Origin: Paraburkholderia franconis | GTDB lineage: Bacteria; Pseudomonadota; Gammaproteobacteria; Burkholderiales; Burkholderiaceae | Assembly: GCF_009362735.1 (NCBI RefSeq) | Contig: NZ_WHNP01000001.1 | Location: 248,001-312,000 of the forward strand | Direction: 5' to 3' | Length of the DNA stretch: 64,000 nucleotides | Shown: one piece after another, positions 44,614-52,795 of the stretch | How positions within the stretch are numbered: position 1 is the stretch's first letter | Layout: each line of letters opens with the position of its first letter | Notes under the pieces: generated by a model | The model's database searches: none | What the model saw: the letters and a program-made list of their open reading frames with translations, nothing else | What the model was told of the DNA's origin: nothing | Translations under genes and position numbers: made by a program

Positions 44614-45045
44614 ATGTCGAACCGAATTATTCAGATGGTCGCGATTGCAGCGCTTACGGCTGCAACGTCGGTGCCGGCGCTGGCCGGCGATATGAACAAT
44701 GCGCTTGGCGGCGCGCTCGGCGGTGTGGCCGGCGCGGCGTTGGGCGGCGCAGTCGGCGGCAGCACGGGTGCCGTGATCGGCGGTGCGGTCGGCGGCGGCG
44801 CTGGCGGTGCCGTCACGTCGAACCGCCGCGAGCGCACGGGCGCCATCGTCGGCGGCGCGCTGGGCGGCGGGGCCGGCACCGCGGCAGGCAACGCGATGGG
44901 CGGACGCGGAGGCGGTCTCGTCGGCGCGGCCCTGGGCGGCGGCGCGGGCGCGGCGCTCGGCGGCAACATCTCGCGTTCGAACTCGTATGCGGACGACCAC
45001 GGCTACCACGGCAAGCGCCATCACAAGCATCGTCACTACGACTGA
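44614..45045 (+). CDS. glycine-zipper protein, exported
   Basis: A 143-aa protein with signal peptide (MSNRIIQMVAIAALTAATSV, cleavage near ALA-G) and three long glycine-zipper blocks (GGALGGVAGAALGGAVGGST, GAIVGGALGGGAGTAAGNAM, GGLVGAALGGGAGAALGG), then a His-rich tail (GYHGKRHHKHRHYD) that could bind metal. It resembles outer-membrane 17-kDa-antigen and YmgG-like proteins. ATG 44614 is chosen as the natural signal-peptide start; no strong ribosome site is visible. Confidence 0.83.
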   Translation: MSNRIIQMVAIAALTAATSVPALAGDMNNALGGALGGVAGAALGGAVGGSTGAVIGGAVGGGAGGAVTSNRRERTGAIVGGALGGGAGTAAGNAMGGRGGGLVGAALGGGAGAALGGNISRSNSYADDHGYHGKRHHKHRHYD

Positions 45046-45177
45046 TCGGTGAACACAGCGTGGTTCGGCGCAGCGCCAAAGTCGCTCCGTAACGGGCGAC
45101 ACGCTGCGTGAAACCACGCCGGGCGCTGAGTTCCGCAAAAGCTCGCGCCCGATATCAACCGCGTGAATCGCTCGCGC

Positions 45178-45888
45178 TTACTTCGCCCACAGCGTGCGGC
45201 CGAAGAAGGTCAGCGTTCTGTCCCAGGCCAGTTGCGACCACACAGGGTCGTACTGCGTGATGGCGATGCGTCCGCTGCCGACCGCCGTTTCGTTGGTGAA
45301 CGCGTGATGCGCGAGATAGCGATGGAACTGCACGTCGACTTTTGCGGCGCGCAGCTTCGACTCCAGCGTATCCACGTTTGCGATCGGAAAGGCCGCGTCT
45401 TGCGTTGCCCAATGGCCGAGGACGGGCGCCTTGATCTTCGAAGCGTCGATGTAATCCAGCGGAGGGTAGCCGTAGAAGACGACGCCCGCCGACACATCGG
45501 CGCTCTGGCACAGTGAGAGAAGCGTCAGCGCGCCGCCCATGCAATAGCCCATCACGCCGACGCGGCCCGCGCGCTCTTTCAGGTATTGGATCGCGCCGGG
45601 AATGTCCTGCGACGCGGCATCGCCGAAGTCGAGCCCATCCATCAAGTGATGCGCCTCTTCCTCTTCGACCGTTGATTTGCCGCGATACAGATCGGGCACC
45701 AGCGCGACGTAGCCCGATTGCGCGAGGCGATTCGCGACGCCGCGAATCTGATCGTTCAAGCCCCACCATTCCTGAATGACGACCACGGCGGGCGCGCCGT
45801 CGGGTTTGTCGGGCGTCGCGAGATAGCCTTGCAGTTCCTGGCCGTCGGGCCGGCGAAAAGTAATCATGGTTCCCGTTGTCGTTGTCAT
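45178..45888 (-). CDS. dienelactone hydrolase family protein
   Basis: A 236-aa alpha/beta hydrolase. The family triad region is Glu40 (VVIQEWWGL), Cys116 (GYCMGG), Asp164 (ATQDAAFP) and His195 (AHHAFTNE). It hydrolyses dienelactones or related cyclic esters, or acts as a general carboxymethylenebutenolidase. It is single-domain, unlike the fusion at 31229. ATG 45888 has GGAAGAC upstream. It is downstream of the AhpD-like gene on the same strand but separated by an intrinsic terminator. Confidence 0.89.
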   Translation of the reverse strand: MTTTTGTMITFRRPDGQELQGYLATPDKPDGAPAVVVIQEWWGLNDQIRGVANRLAQSGYVALVPDLYRGKSTVEEEEAHHLMDGLDFGDAASQDIPGAIQYLKERAGRVGVMGYCMGGALTLLSLCQSADVSAGVVFYGYPPLDYIDASKIKAPVLGHWATQDAAFPIANVDTLESKLRAAKVDVQFHRYLAHHAFTNETAVGSGRIAITQYDPVWSQLAWDRTLTFFGRTLWAK

Positions 45889-45968
45889 GACGTCTGTCTT
45901 CCTGTTGATGTTGACTGGACGCCATAGCATAGCGCCGTTGATCCGGCGACGCAGACTGCCGACACACG

Positions 45969-45991
45969 AAAAAAGCGGGCATCGCCCGCTT
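45969..45991 (-). terminator. rho-independent terminator of the AhpD-like gene
   Basis: On the minus strand AAGCGGGC and GCCCGCTT (complement of 45973-45991, three-base loop) are followed by a T-run. It lies 35 bases past the stop at 46026, so it ends that transcript before the dienelactone hydrolase gene. Confidence 0.8.
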
Positions 45992-46025
45992 GCTCTTCAA
46001 CCTCGATGCGCTGCCTGGAGCGCGC

Positions 46026-46463
46026 TTACGACGGCAACTTCCGGAACGAAATCGCAAAGCGGTTCCATGCGTTGATCGCCGAAATAAGCAGCGTCAGGTC
46101 GACCAGTTCCGCTTCGCTGAAATGCGGCTTCACCGCTTCCCACACCGCGTCCGGCACATGGGTCTCGGACACCAGCGTGAGAGCTTCCGTCCATTCGAGC
46201 GCCGCGCGCTCGCGGGCCGTGAAGAACGGCGTTTCGCGCCACACGACGACCGTCGCGAGACGACGGTCGGTTTCGCCGCCCTTGCGCGCGTCGGTGGTAT
46301 GCATGTCGACACAGAACGCGCAGCCGTTGATCTGCGAAGCGCGCAGGCGCACCAGATCAGCCAGCGATTTTTCGAGGTCGCTCTTGCCGATGCGTTCTTC
46401 GACGGCAAGCATCGCTTTGATCGCATGCGGGTTCGCTTTGTAGAAGTCGAGACGTTGTTCCAT
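46026..46463 (-). CDS. carboxymuconolactone decarboxylase/AhpD-like protein
   Basis: A 145-aa all-alpha protein of the CMD/AhpD family. The redox motif is C48-A-F-C51 with His55 (INGCAFCVDMH), the arrangement of alkylhydroperoxidase-like reductases, so it likely reduces peroxides with a thiol donor. ATG 46463 has GAGGAAACC upstream. A perfect 11-bp palindrome 60 bases ahead suggests repressor control. The AhpD-like role is favoured over decarboxylase because of the intact CxxC. Confidence 0.9.
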   Translation of the reverse strand: MEQRLDFYKANPHAIKAMLAVEERIGKSDLEKSLADLVRLRASQINGCAFCVDMHTTDARKGGETDRRLATVVVWRETPFFTARERAALEWTEALTLVSETHVPDAVWEAVKPHFSEAELVDLTLLISAINAWNRFAISFRKLPS

Positions 46464-46522
46464 GATGGTTTCCTCAGTGATGGAGCGCGTTTGCTTGCGC
46501 GACAAGACGAAGATTAGGCGTT

Positions 46523-46549
46523 GAATTGGCCATGCGAAATGGCCAATTC
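46523..46549. promoter_or_regulatory. perfect 11-bp inverted repeat, probable operator
   Basis: GAATTGGCCAT (46523-46533) and ATGGCCAATTC (46539-46549) form a perfect inverted repeat with a five-base GCGAA spacer, 60 bases upstream of the AhpD-like start. The symmetry and position fit a dimeric repressor site. The cognate regulator is not encoded next door. Confidence 0.65.
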
Positions 46550-46627
46550 GAACGAATTTGAGGTAACCACTTTGGAAGCGTGGGGCAGCCGTTTCCGCGC
46601 GGCGACGGACGATGCTGAAATGATTCG

Positions 46628-46912
46628 CTACGACCTGTGAAGACGGTTCAAGCGCGCGAACTCGGCCGGCCTCGTGAACGACCGATACAGCTCGCCGACC
46701 GTGCCGATTGCGAATGCGGGCTTCAACGTTGCGCCGGGGAGTGCGCTCAGAATCCACTCATACGCATTCATGTCCCGCTGTTGCGCATGCATTGCATCAG
46801 TCAGGGCGAGGAGCGCCTTGTCGGCCGAGTGTTCGCCCAAGTCGATGAACAGGTTTTCGAATGGGTCTTTAGGATTCGCAACGGCACGCAATGCAAGGTG
46901 GCGCTCGGTCAA
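46628..46912 (-). CDS. hypothetical protein, 94 aa
   Basis: A small soluble protein with TTG start (GGGAG six bases upstream). Segments such as ANPKDPFENLFIDLGEHSAD, DAMHAQQRDMNAYEWILSAL and YRSFTRPAEFARLNRLHRS read like a real globular or helical protein, but I cannot name a family. It lies 164 bases upstream of the AhpD-like gene on the same strand. A tandem octamer repeat sits directly upstream. Confidence 0.6.
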   Translation of the reverse strand: MTERHLALRAVANPKDPFENLFIDLGEHSADKALLALTDAMHAQQRDMNAYEWILSALPGATLKPAFAIGTVGELYRSFTRPAEFARLNRLHRS

Positions 46913-46929
46913 ATCGATCTCCCGTTTGT

Positions 46930-46977
46930 GAGCCTATGAGTCTATGAGCCTGTGAGCCTGTGAGCCTGTGAGCCGTG
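46930..46977. repeat. tandem octamer repeat (GAGCCTGT type, about six units)
   Basis: Six consecutive 8-base units: GAGCCTAT, GAGTCTAT, GAGCCTGT three times, then GAGCCGTG. They end 18 bases upstream of the start codon at 46912. A repeat this close to a start could vary in copy number and alter promoter spacing; this is inference. Confidence 0.75.
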
Positions 46978-48078
46978 AAGCAGACCGACATGGCATCGCT
47001 TTGCCGGCCGCGTCACGCCTCATGTTAGCGAGTCGTATGTGTCAATGTGGTGAACATTGTTCGGCGGATTGTCGTCCGTGAGTTTTGCATGCCCATGACA
47101 TCCAACCCGATAGCGCTTCGAACGACGCCTCGCTGCACGTAGCCGCTTTGACAACGGCCGCAGCGATTGTTTCGAAAGCCGGCACGCGTTGCACGATCGG
47201 ATCGGGCTGAGGGTTTCAGGAATGCATCAGGCGCGCGTTGACCCAAACTTGCGTTCCGGCGCGCGCGACAGCCAAACGCGACAGCCAACCGCGCCCGTGC
47301 GCCGATAATCGCTGTTCACGAATGCAACGTTCGACGACAGCGCACTCGCGCCCAGCACGGATAAGCGTTTCAGCCTCTCAATGGCCAGTGCCAGCGAAAT
47401 GCTGGCGAATAGAGAAGGTACTTTGAAGGCGCCGCGTATCGCGATTGAAATGGTTCTTGCCGCATTCTTTCTGCGTGAAAGCTCGCGGACTTTTGCTGCC
47501 CTTTTGTTGCCTTGCCGCTCAAGGGTTTGACTGTTCTGGCACGACAAGCGCTATTCCGACCGCACGGCTTGGACAGACTCGAACGACTCACTCTCGCTGG
47601 CCAAAGCCGTTGTCGTTATTCAATACACGTGTAACTCCTATCCGGCGCCAACCGGTTGCCGGGCGGGCAACGATCATTAAAAGAAAGACCGTCCTGTTTT
47701 GCCGGCTCCCATTTTCCCGGCGTGCATGTCAATCGATCCGTCCAGGTGCGCGGAGGGCCCGCTTTGCCTGTGGGCGATTCTTCGAAAGGAGCTGCCATGA
47801 ACAACAGCTTTCGCTCCAGATACTCGCGTGTCGTCCTTCGAGTTTCGTCGCCACCTCGGCCTTTCGGCCACAAAACCCCAATCAAGACCAGCTGAGTGAA
47901 GGCCGCGTGCGACTCGCGGCTCGAGCAAGGCCGCCTCATCGGCGGGCGGGTAGATGCGCACGACATCGTAACGGGCACGGTCCGCGTGAGTCGTGCGCAT
48001 GAGTCGTGAACACGCGGCTTGTCCATGCAAGGACACACAGGGCAACACCAACGATGCATAACCCCATGGAGGCAGGCG
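46978..48078. other. gene-poor region of about 1.1 kb
   Basis: Several frames are open on both strands but none shows typical codon bias, a recognisable family or a coherent start, and composition is lower in GC than neighbours. The only element with a strong ribosome site is a 32-codon frame at 47797-47895 (MNNSFRSRYSRVVLRVSS...), preceded by AAAGGAG. Its N-terminus recalls the extended signal peptide of autotransporters and may be a remnant. The region could be a decayed gene cluster. Confidence 0.45.
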
Positions 48079-49194
48079 ATGAATACAGGTACTCCCTCAT
48101 TTTCGCGCTACGGTCAGCGCACAAGATGCTCCTCGGCCATGACGAAAGCACGACGTTCGATTCTGATCGGCGCGGCTCTCGTGATTGGCACACTGCTGGC
48201 CGGTCAGGTTGCCAGAGCGGATGACATTTTCGTCGGCGATATCGGCGACAACACCGTCAAACGATTCGACGCAACGACGGGCGCGTCACGAGGAACATTC
48301 GTGCAGTCGGGAACAGCAGGCTTGAATGGCCCGATGGGCATGATCTTCACCGATGGGCAACTGATCGTGGTCAACCAGAACTTCGGCTCGGTGGCTGGCG
48401 AGGTTTTGCGCTTCGACAGCAACACGGGCATGTTTCTCGGCAAGCTCGTTTCCTCGACCGACCGGGGTGCGGCCTTTGCTCCGCAGGGCATCGTTCGCGG
48501 CGATCCGGGCGACCGCTTTTACGTCGCTGACCTCGGCATTCGGGGCGACGACTGTGCCAACGAAGGCAGCGTGAACGAATACAACGATGCAGGCGCGTTC
48601 CTCGGCAATCTCGACCGGCGCGACTTCAAGCCCGCTTTCTATCCGCGCGGCGTGGTGTTCGGTCCCGATGGGCTGTTGTATGTCGCCGCGAGAGGCTGTC
48701 CTGTATCGCCGGACCCTGCCGACGCGCTCATCGCGTATGTGCTGCGCTTCGATCCGCAGTCGAAGAAGTTCATCGACGTGTTCGCGTCCAGCAACACCGT
48801 GCCCGATTTTCACCGTCCCGAGGGACTGGTATTCGACGACAACGGCGATCTGTGGATTACGAGCTTCCGGGACGCCAGCAACGCGAGCGATGTGGACAGG
48901 ATTCTGAAGCTCGATGGAAGAACGGGGCGGCTTCGCGATTCGCTGCCGCTGTCGGAGCCAGGCGCGCCGAGAGCCTTTGCACAGGCGATTCTCTTTGGGC
49001 CGGATGGAAAGCTGTTCATTCCCATCTCGGGCAACGCGGCCGAGACGACGGGGCAGCTTCGTCGATGCGACACGAAGACGAAGCATTGTGACGTCATCGT
49101 CGCGGCAAATAGCGCGGGCGGGCCGCTCGTTTCTCCGTGGTTCTTGATTTTCAGGCACAGCGATCCGGCGACGCTGACATACAGAGGACGATAG
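48079..49194 (+). CDS. secreted NHL-repeat/six-bladed beta-propeller protein
   Basis: A 371-aa exported protein. A membrane-spanning signal (RRSILIGAALVIGTLLAGQV, then ARADD) precedes repeated beta-propeller blades: IFVGDIGDNTVKRFDATTG, EVLRFDSNTGMFLGKLV, GIVRGDPGDRFYVADLG, GVVFGPDGLLYVAARG, GLVFDDNGDLWITSF and AILFGPDGKLFIPISG. These resemble SMP-30/gluconolactonase and NHL folds. ATG 48079 has GGAGG six bases upstream; ATG 48139 would give a more compact signal peptide. Substrate or ligand is unknown. Confidence 0.83.
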   Translation: MNTGTPSFSRYGQRTRCSSAMTKARRSILIGAALVIGTLLAGQVARADDIFVGDIGDNTVKRFDATTGASRGTFVQSGTAGLNGPMGMIFTDGQLIVVNQNFGSVAGEVLRFDSNTGMFLGKLVSSTDRGAAFAPQGIVRGDPGDRFYVADLGIRGDDCANEGSVNEYNDAGAFLGNLDRRDFKPAFYPRGVVFGPDGLLYVAARGCPVSPDPADALIAYVLRFDPQSKKFIDVFASSNTVPDFHRPEGLVFDDNGDLWITSFRDASNASDVDRILKLDGRTGRLRDSLPLSEPGAPRAFAQAILFGPDGKLFIPISGNAAETTGQLRRCDTKTKHCDVIVAANSAGGPLVSPWFLIFRHSDPATLTYRGR

Positions 49195-49333
49195 CGCAAC
49201 GCGCACACGAACCGGGCGAAGCGCCTCTGGCTGACGCAGCACAACGGCGGCAGCTTCGTCCGCACAATGGCCATTCGAACCACAAAACACAGTCCGACCC
49301 GCGACGACCCTCGCGCGACGAATCGAAAACGCG

Positions 49334-50179
49334 TTACTTCACCGCGCCGAGCGCGAGCCCCTTCACGAGATAACGCTGCAGCCACGCGAACACGACGGAC
49401 ACAGGCAACGTCGCGCACAGCGTCGCGGCCATCACCAGATGCCATTCGACGACGTACTTGCCCGCCACCATATCGGTGACTTGCACGGTGAGTGTCTTGT
49501 TTTCCGGCGAGCGGATCAGCGTATAGACGACGGCAAACTCGTTCCATGCATTGATGAACGTGAAGATCGCCGTCACGACGATCGCGGGCACGGCAAGCGG
49601 CAGGAACACCTTGAACACCGCGCGCGAGCGGCTGCATCCTTCGAGCCACGCCGACTCTTCGAGATCGCGCGGCACGGTCTGGAAATACGACGACAGCATC
49701 CACACGGCGAATGCGATATTGAACGCTGCATACGAGACGATCACGCCGATCTTCGAGTCGACGAGATTGCCGTCGCCATACGGAATCATCGCGGCGAGAC
49801 GGAACAGGCCGACCACCAGCAGAATCGGCGAGAGCATCTGCGTGACGAGCAGAAACTGTCGATAGAGTCCGCGCCCGCGAAACGGAAAGCGCGCGAGCGC
49901 GTACGCGGCGGGCAGGCTGACGGCCAGCGCGAGCGCCGTCGACAGCAGGCTGATCACGCAACTGTTGCGCAACGCGACGCCGAAGTTCGCGGCCGTCCAC
50001 ATATCGACGAAGTTCTGCCATTGCCAATGCACCGGGAACCAGCGCGCCGGATAGATGAACACTTCCTGCGCCGGCTTCAACGCGGTGAACAGCATCACGG
50101 CAAACGGAAACAGCACGATCACGACGAGCGGCGACAGCGCGAGCCAGCACCATACAGTGCGCTTCATCTTCGCGTTCAT
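49334..50179 (-). CDS. carbohydrate ABC transporter permease (MalG-like)
   Basis: A 281-aa six-helix inner-membrane permease. The EAA loop reads YFQTVPRDLEESAWLEGCSR and VFLPLAVPAIVVTAIFTFIN, as in MalG/UgpE-type subunits. It works with the permease encoded upstream, the binding protein at 51266 and the ATPase at 53658. The ATG overlaps the preceding permease stop by four bases, with GGAGAG upstream. The transported sugar is not identifiable. Confidence 0.91.
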   Translation of the reverse strand: MNAKMKRTVWCWLALSPLVVIVLFPFAVMLFTALKPAQEVFIYPARWFPVHWQWQNFVDMWTAANFGVALRNSCVISLLSTALALAVSLPAAYALARFPFRGRGLYRQFLLVTQMLSPILLVVGLFRLAAMIPYGDGNLVDSKIGVIVSYAAFNIAFAVWMLSSYFQTVPRDLEESAWLEGCSRSRAVFKVFLPLAVPAIVVTAIFTFINAWNEFAVVYTLIRSPENKTLTVQVTDMVAGKYVVEWHLVMAATLCATLPVSVVFAWLQRYLVKGLALGAVK

Positions 50180-51105
50180 GCGGGCTCTCCTTCCTTCGAC
50201 GGCTGAATGCGCAGATACAGCACCGAGAACACGAACAGCATGACGAGCATGATCAGCGACACGGCGGCCGCCTGTCCGGGCCGCCCGAGCCGGAAGCCGA
50301 GTTCGTACAGGTACGTGACGAGAATGTGCGTGCCGTTGTCGGGACCGCCTTGCGTCATCACCCAGATGATCGGAAACGAGTTGAACACGTAGATCACGTT
50401 GAGCAGGATCGCCATGTTCACGAACGGCCGCAGCAACGGTAGCGTCAACTGGCGGAACTGCTGCCACGCGCTTGCGCCGTCGATGCGCGCGGCTTCGTAG
50501 ATATCGCCGGGCACGGAAGAAAGACCGCCGAGCAGGATCGTCACGGTGAACGGAATCGACACGAGGATGCCGACGGCGATCTCGACCGGGAACGCGAGCT
50601 CGGGCGTCGCGAGCCAGTGAATCGGGCCGCCGATCAGCCCGAGACGCTGCAACGTCACGTTGACCATGCCGTAGTCGTCGTTGAAGGCCCAGCGCCAGAC
50701 GACGGCTGTCATCGTCAGCGAGACGGACCACGGCAGCATGACGATCGTGCGCGCGATGCCGCGGCCGTGAAAGTCCTGATTCAGCAGCAGCGCGACCGGC
50801 ACGGAAATGATGACCGTGCCGCCGACCACGCAAGCCGTCCAGACGATCGTCCGGCGCAGCGAATCGAGAAACACGGGATCGGCGAAGACGGTATAGAAGT
50901 TCTTCAGGCCGGTGAAATCGCGAATCGCACCGAAGCGCGACACATCGTGCAGCGACTGGTACACGATGTTGAAGATCGGATAGCTGATGATGAACAGCGC
51001 GAGGATCAGGCTCGGCGCGATCAGCCACCAGGGCGCGGCGGCGCGCGGCGCGATGGAACGGCTCATGCGCGCTCGATCGACAGTTGCTTGGGCGTTGGAA
51101 CTCAT
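50176..51105 (-). CDS. carbohydrate ABC transporter permease (MalF-like)
   Basis: A 309-aa permease with six helices (LIAPSLILALFIISYPIFNI, then others) and the EAA loop SSVPGDIYEAARIDGASAWQ followed by LTLPLLRPFVNMAILL. It pairs with the MalG-like subunit through a four-base gene overlap. GAGGG lies four bases before ATG 51105. It follows the binding-protein gene after a 160-base gap containing a 12-bp hairpin. Confidence 0.91.
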   Translation of the reverse strand: MSSNAQATVDRARMSRSIAPRAAAPWWLIAPSLILALFIISYPIFNIVYQSLHDVSRFGAIRDFTGLKNFYTVFADPVFLDSLRRTIVWTACVVGGTVIISVPVALLLNQDFHGRGIARTIVMLPWSVSLTMTAVVWRWAFNDDYGMVNVTLQRLGLIGGPIHWLATPELAFPVEIAVGILVSIPFTVTILLGGLSSVPGDIYEAARIDGASAWQQFRQLTLPLLRPFVNMAILLNVIYVFNSFPIIWVMTQGGPDNGTHILVTYLYELGFRLGRPGQAAAVSLIMLVMLFVFSVLYLRIQPSKEGEPA

Positions 51106-51187
51106 GAAGCCCTCGGGACGGGATGGGCCGGATGCAATACGGCGCACGCTTCGCATGAACAAAGCGCAGCGCGCGCTCATCGAACTT

Positions 51188-51220
51188 GAAGCCGCATCGA
51201 CGTCGAGCCGATGCGGCTTC
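51188..51220 (-). terminator. stem-loop between binding-protein and permease genes
   Basis: GAAGCCGCATCG (51188-51199) and CGATGCGGCTTC (51209-51220) form a perfect 12-bp stem with a nine-base loop. There is no U-tract. It sits downstream of the solute-binding protein gene within the operon, as the hairpins that stabilise malE-type mRNA or attenuate readthrough, which would raise the binding-protein to permease ratio. Confidence 0.6.
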
Positions 51221-51265
51221 CGTACTTCGCTAACAGCGAATCTTCAACGACGGCTCAAGCGCGCC

Positions 51266-52498
51266 TCAATGGCCGAGCGCCTGGTTCGCCTGGTTTGCCG
51301 CCTGTTTCAGCGCATCGTCGGGCTTCGCCTTGCCGAGATAGACGGCCTGCATCGCGTTCGTCACGGCCTTCGCCGTGTCTTCCCAGCCCGTTACCGTCGG
51401 CGCGAAACGCGCTTGCGGCAACAAGGCGATGAACGCCTTCGTGTCGGCATCGTTGAACGCGGGGTCGGTGGCTTCCGCCTTCGTCGTCGGCAGGAAGCCT
51501 TCCGTGCTCGTGAACTCGACGCGCGGTTCCTTCGTGAACAGATAGTCGAGGAACTTCCACGCGTCCTTCTTCACCTTCGAGTTCTTGAACATCACGATCG
51601 AATCGGTGACGGCATACGTCGCGCCGTTCGTGCCGACGGGAACCGGGTCGATGCCGTATTTCAGATTCGGCGCTTCCTTCTTGATCTGCTTCGCGAGGAA
51701 CGGCGCGGAGATCACCATCGCGACGCGGCCCTGCTTGAACAGGTTCTGCACGTCTTCGCGGCTGTAGCCCGTCACGCCCGGCTGCGTCAGCCCCTGGTCG
51801 ATCATCGACTTGTACAGCGTCGCTGCCTTGATGCCGGCGGGTGAATCGAAGCCGGCCTTGCCTTGCTTGTTCAGTACGTCGCCGCCGTTGGTCCACAGCG
51901 CATAGTAGTAGTACACGTCGGTTTCGATTTCCTTGCCCTGCAGGCCGAAACCGGCGACGCCCTTCGCCTTCAGCTTCTTCGACGCATCGATCACGTCATT
52001 CCACGTCTTCGGGCCATTCGGATAGCCGACGCTCGCGAGCAGATCCTTGTTGTAGTAGAGCGCGCGCGCCGAAGCGGCGATCGGCAGGCCGTACGTCTTG
52101 CCGTTGATCTGGCCGGGGGCGAGAAACGGGCTGATGAAGCGGCCCTTGAAGTTCGCGTCCATGTAGCCGTCGAGCGGCTCGGCCACGTCGTCCTTCACGA
52201 AATCAAGCAGCCAGCGCGTGCCGACGATCGCGAGGTCGGCGTTGGCGTTGCCCGAGATGTCCGTTTGCAGCTTCTGTTGCAGCGTGTCCCAGTTCACGTC
52301 CTCGATCTTGATCGTGGTGCCGGGGTTGGCCTTCTCGAACTGGCGGGCCATTTTCTCGAAGTACGGGGCCGTCGCGTCGCTGTAGTGCGCGACCGTCACA
52401 CGCACCGTATCGGCGTGCGCCGATAGGGCAAGACCCGCAAACGCGAGCGCTGCGGCGACTTTGCCGAGCGTAAGGGAAGCACGTGCATGCAACGACAT
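51266..52498 (-). CDS. extracellular sugar-binding protein of the ABC transporter
   Basis: A 410-aa periplasmic solute-binding protein, family 1. The signal peptide is HARASLTLGKVAAALAFAGL with cleavage near AHA-D, then VRVTVAHYSDATAPYFEKMA and the binding-protein hallmark NGKTYGLPIAASARALYYNK, plus TSTEGFLPTTKAEATD. It captures a sugar or polyol and delivers it to the two permeases. ATG 52498 has a GGAGAGACGAA site upstream. Confidence 0.92.
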   Translation of the reverse strand: MSLHARASLTLGKVAAALAFAGLALSAHADTVRVTVAHYSDATAPYFEKMARQFEKANPGTTIKIEDVNWDTLQQKLQTDISGNANADLAIVGTRWLLDFVKDDVAEPLDGYMDANFKGRFISPFLAPGQINGKTYGLPIAASARALYYNKDLLASVGYPNGPKTWNDVIDASKKLKAKGVAGFGLQGKEIETDVYYYYALWTNGGDVLNKQGKAGFDSPAGIKAATLYKSMIDQGLTQPGVTGYSREDVQNLFKQGRVAMVISAPFLAKQIKKEAPNLKYGIDPVPVGTNGATYAVTDSIVMFKNSKVKKDAWKFLDYLFTKEPRVEFTSTEGFLPTTKAEATDPAFNDADTKAFIALLPQARFAPTVTGWEDTAKAVTNAMQAVYLGKAKPDDALKQAANQANQALGH

Positions 52499-52550
52499 TT
52501 CGTCTCTCCTGGGGTGATCCGCCGCCGTAGCCGGCTGCTTGGGTTGATTG

Positions 52551-52735
52551 TTTGAAAAAATCCTACACACGAAAAAAAATGTTGTCACGTAGGGCTGACG
52601 ATATTTTTTGTTGTCCGGTTTTTTGCATAAGATGCCGTAAAAGATGGGCTTTTTGTGCGGTGCGGGTTTGGCGATGTATGTAGCGAACACATCATTCGCG
52701 AACCCTGAAAATGTGCACTATGTAGGAAATTTACA
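52551..52735. promoter_or_regulatory. divergent promoter region with candidate RpiR sites
   Basis: TGTAGGAAATTTACA (52721-52735) is a near-palindrome with TGTA/TACA ends, resembling HexR/RpiR-type sites. A second TGTAGGA, on the minus strand (complement of 52561-52567, within 52551-52567), shares the heptamer. They lie in the 297-base gap between the binding-protein gene and the SDR gene. The RpiR regulator at 54831 is the obvious candidate to bind (inference). The gap otherwise has AT-rich promoter-like sequence and no gene. Confidence 0.5.
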
Positions 52736-52795
52736 CGGCGAGAGACGGTCTTGCGCGTCGAGCGCGGGCCGTTCGCGAACGCGGAGAGGACGGAC

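Noticed and set aside
47227..47547. A 106-codon minus-strand frame in the gene-poor region
   Set aside because: Basic, low-complexity translation without motif; no ribosome site; likely chance.
47677..48051. A 124-codon minus-strand frame (contains RYDVVRIYPPADEAALLEPR)
   Set aside because: Part looks protein-like, but there is no start signal or family, and the rest is Arg/Ser-rich. Kept only as a possible remnant of the gene-poor region.
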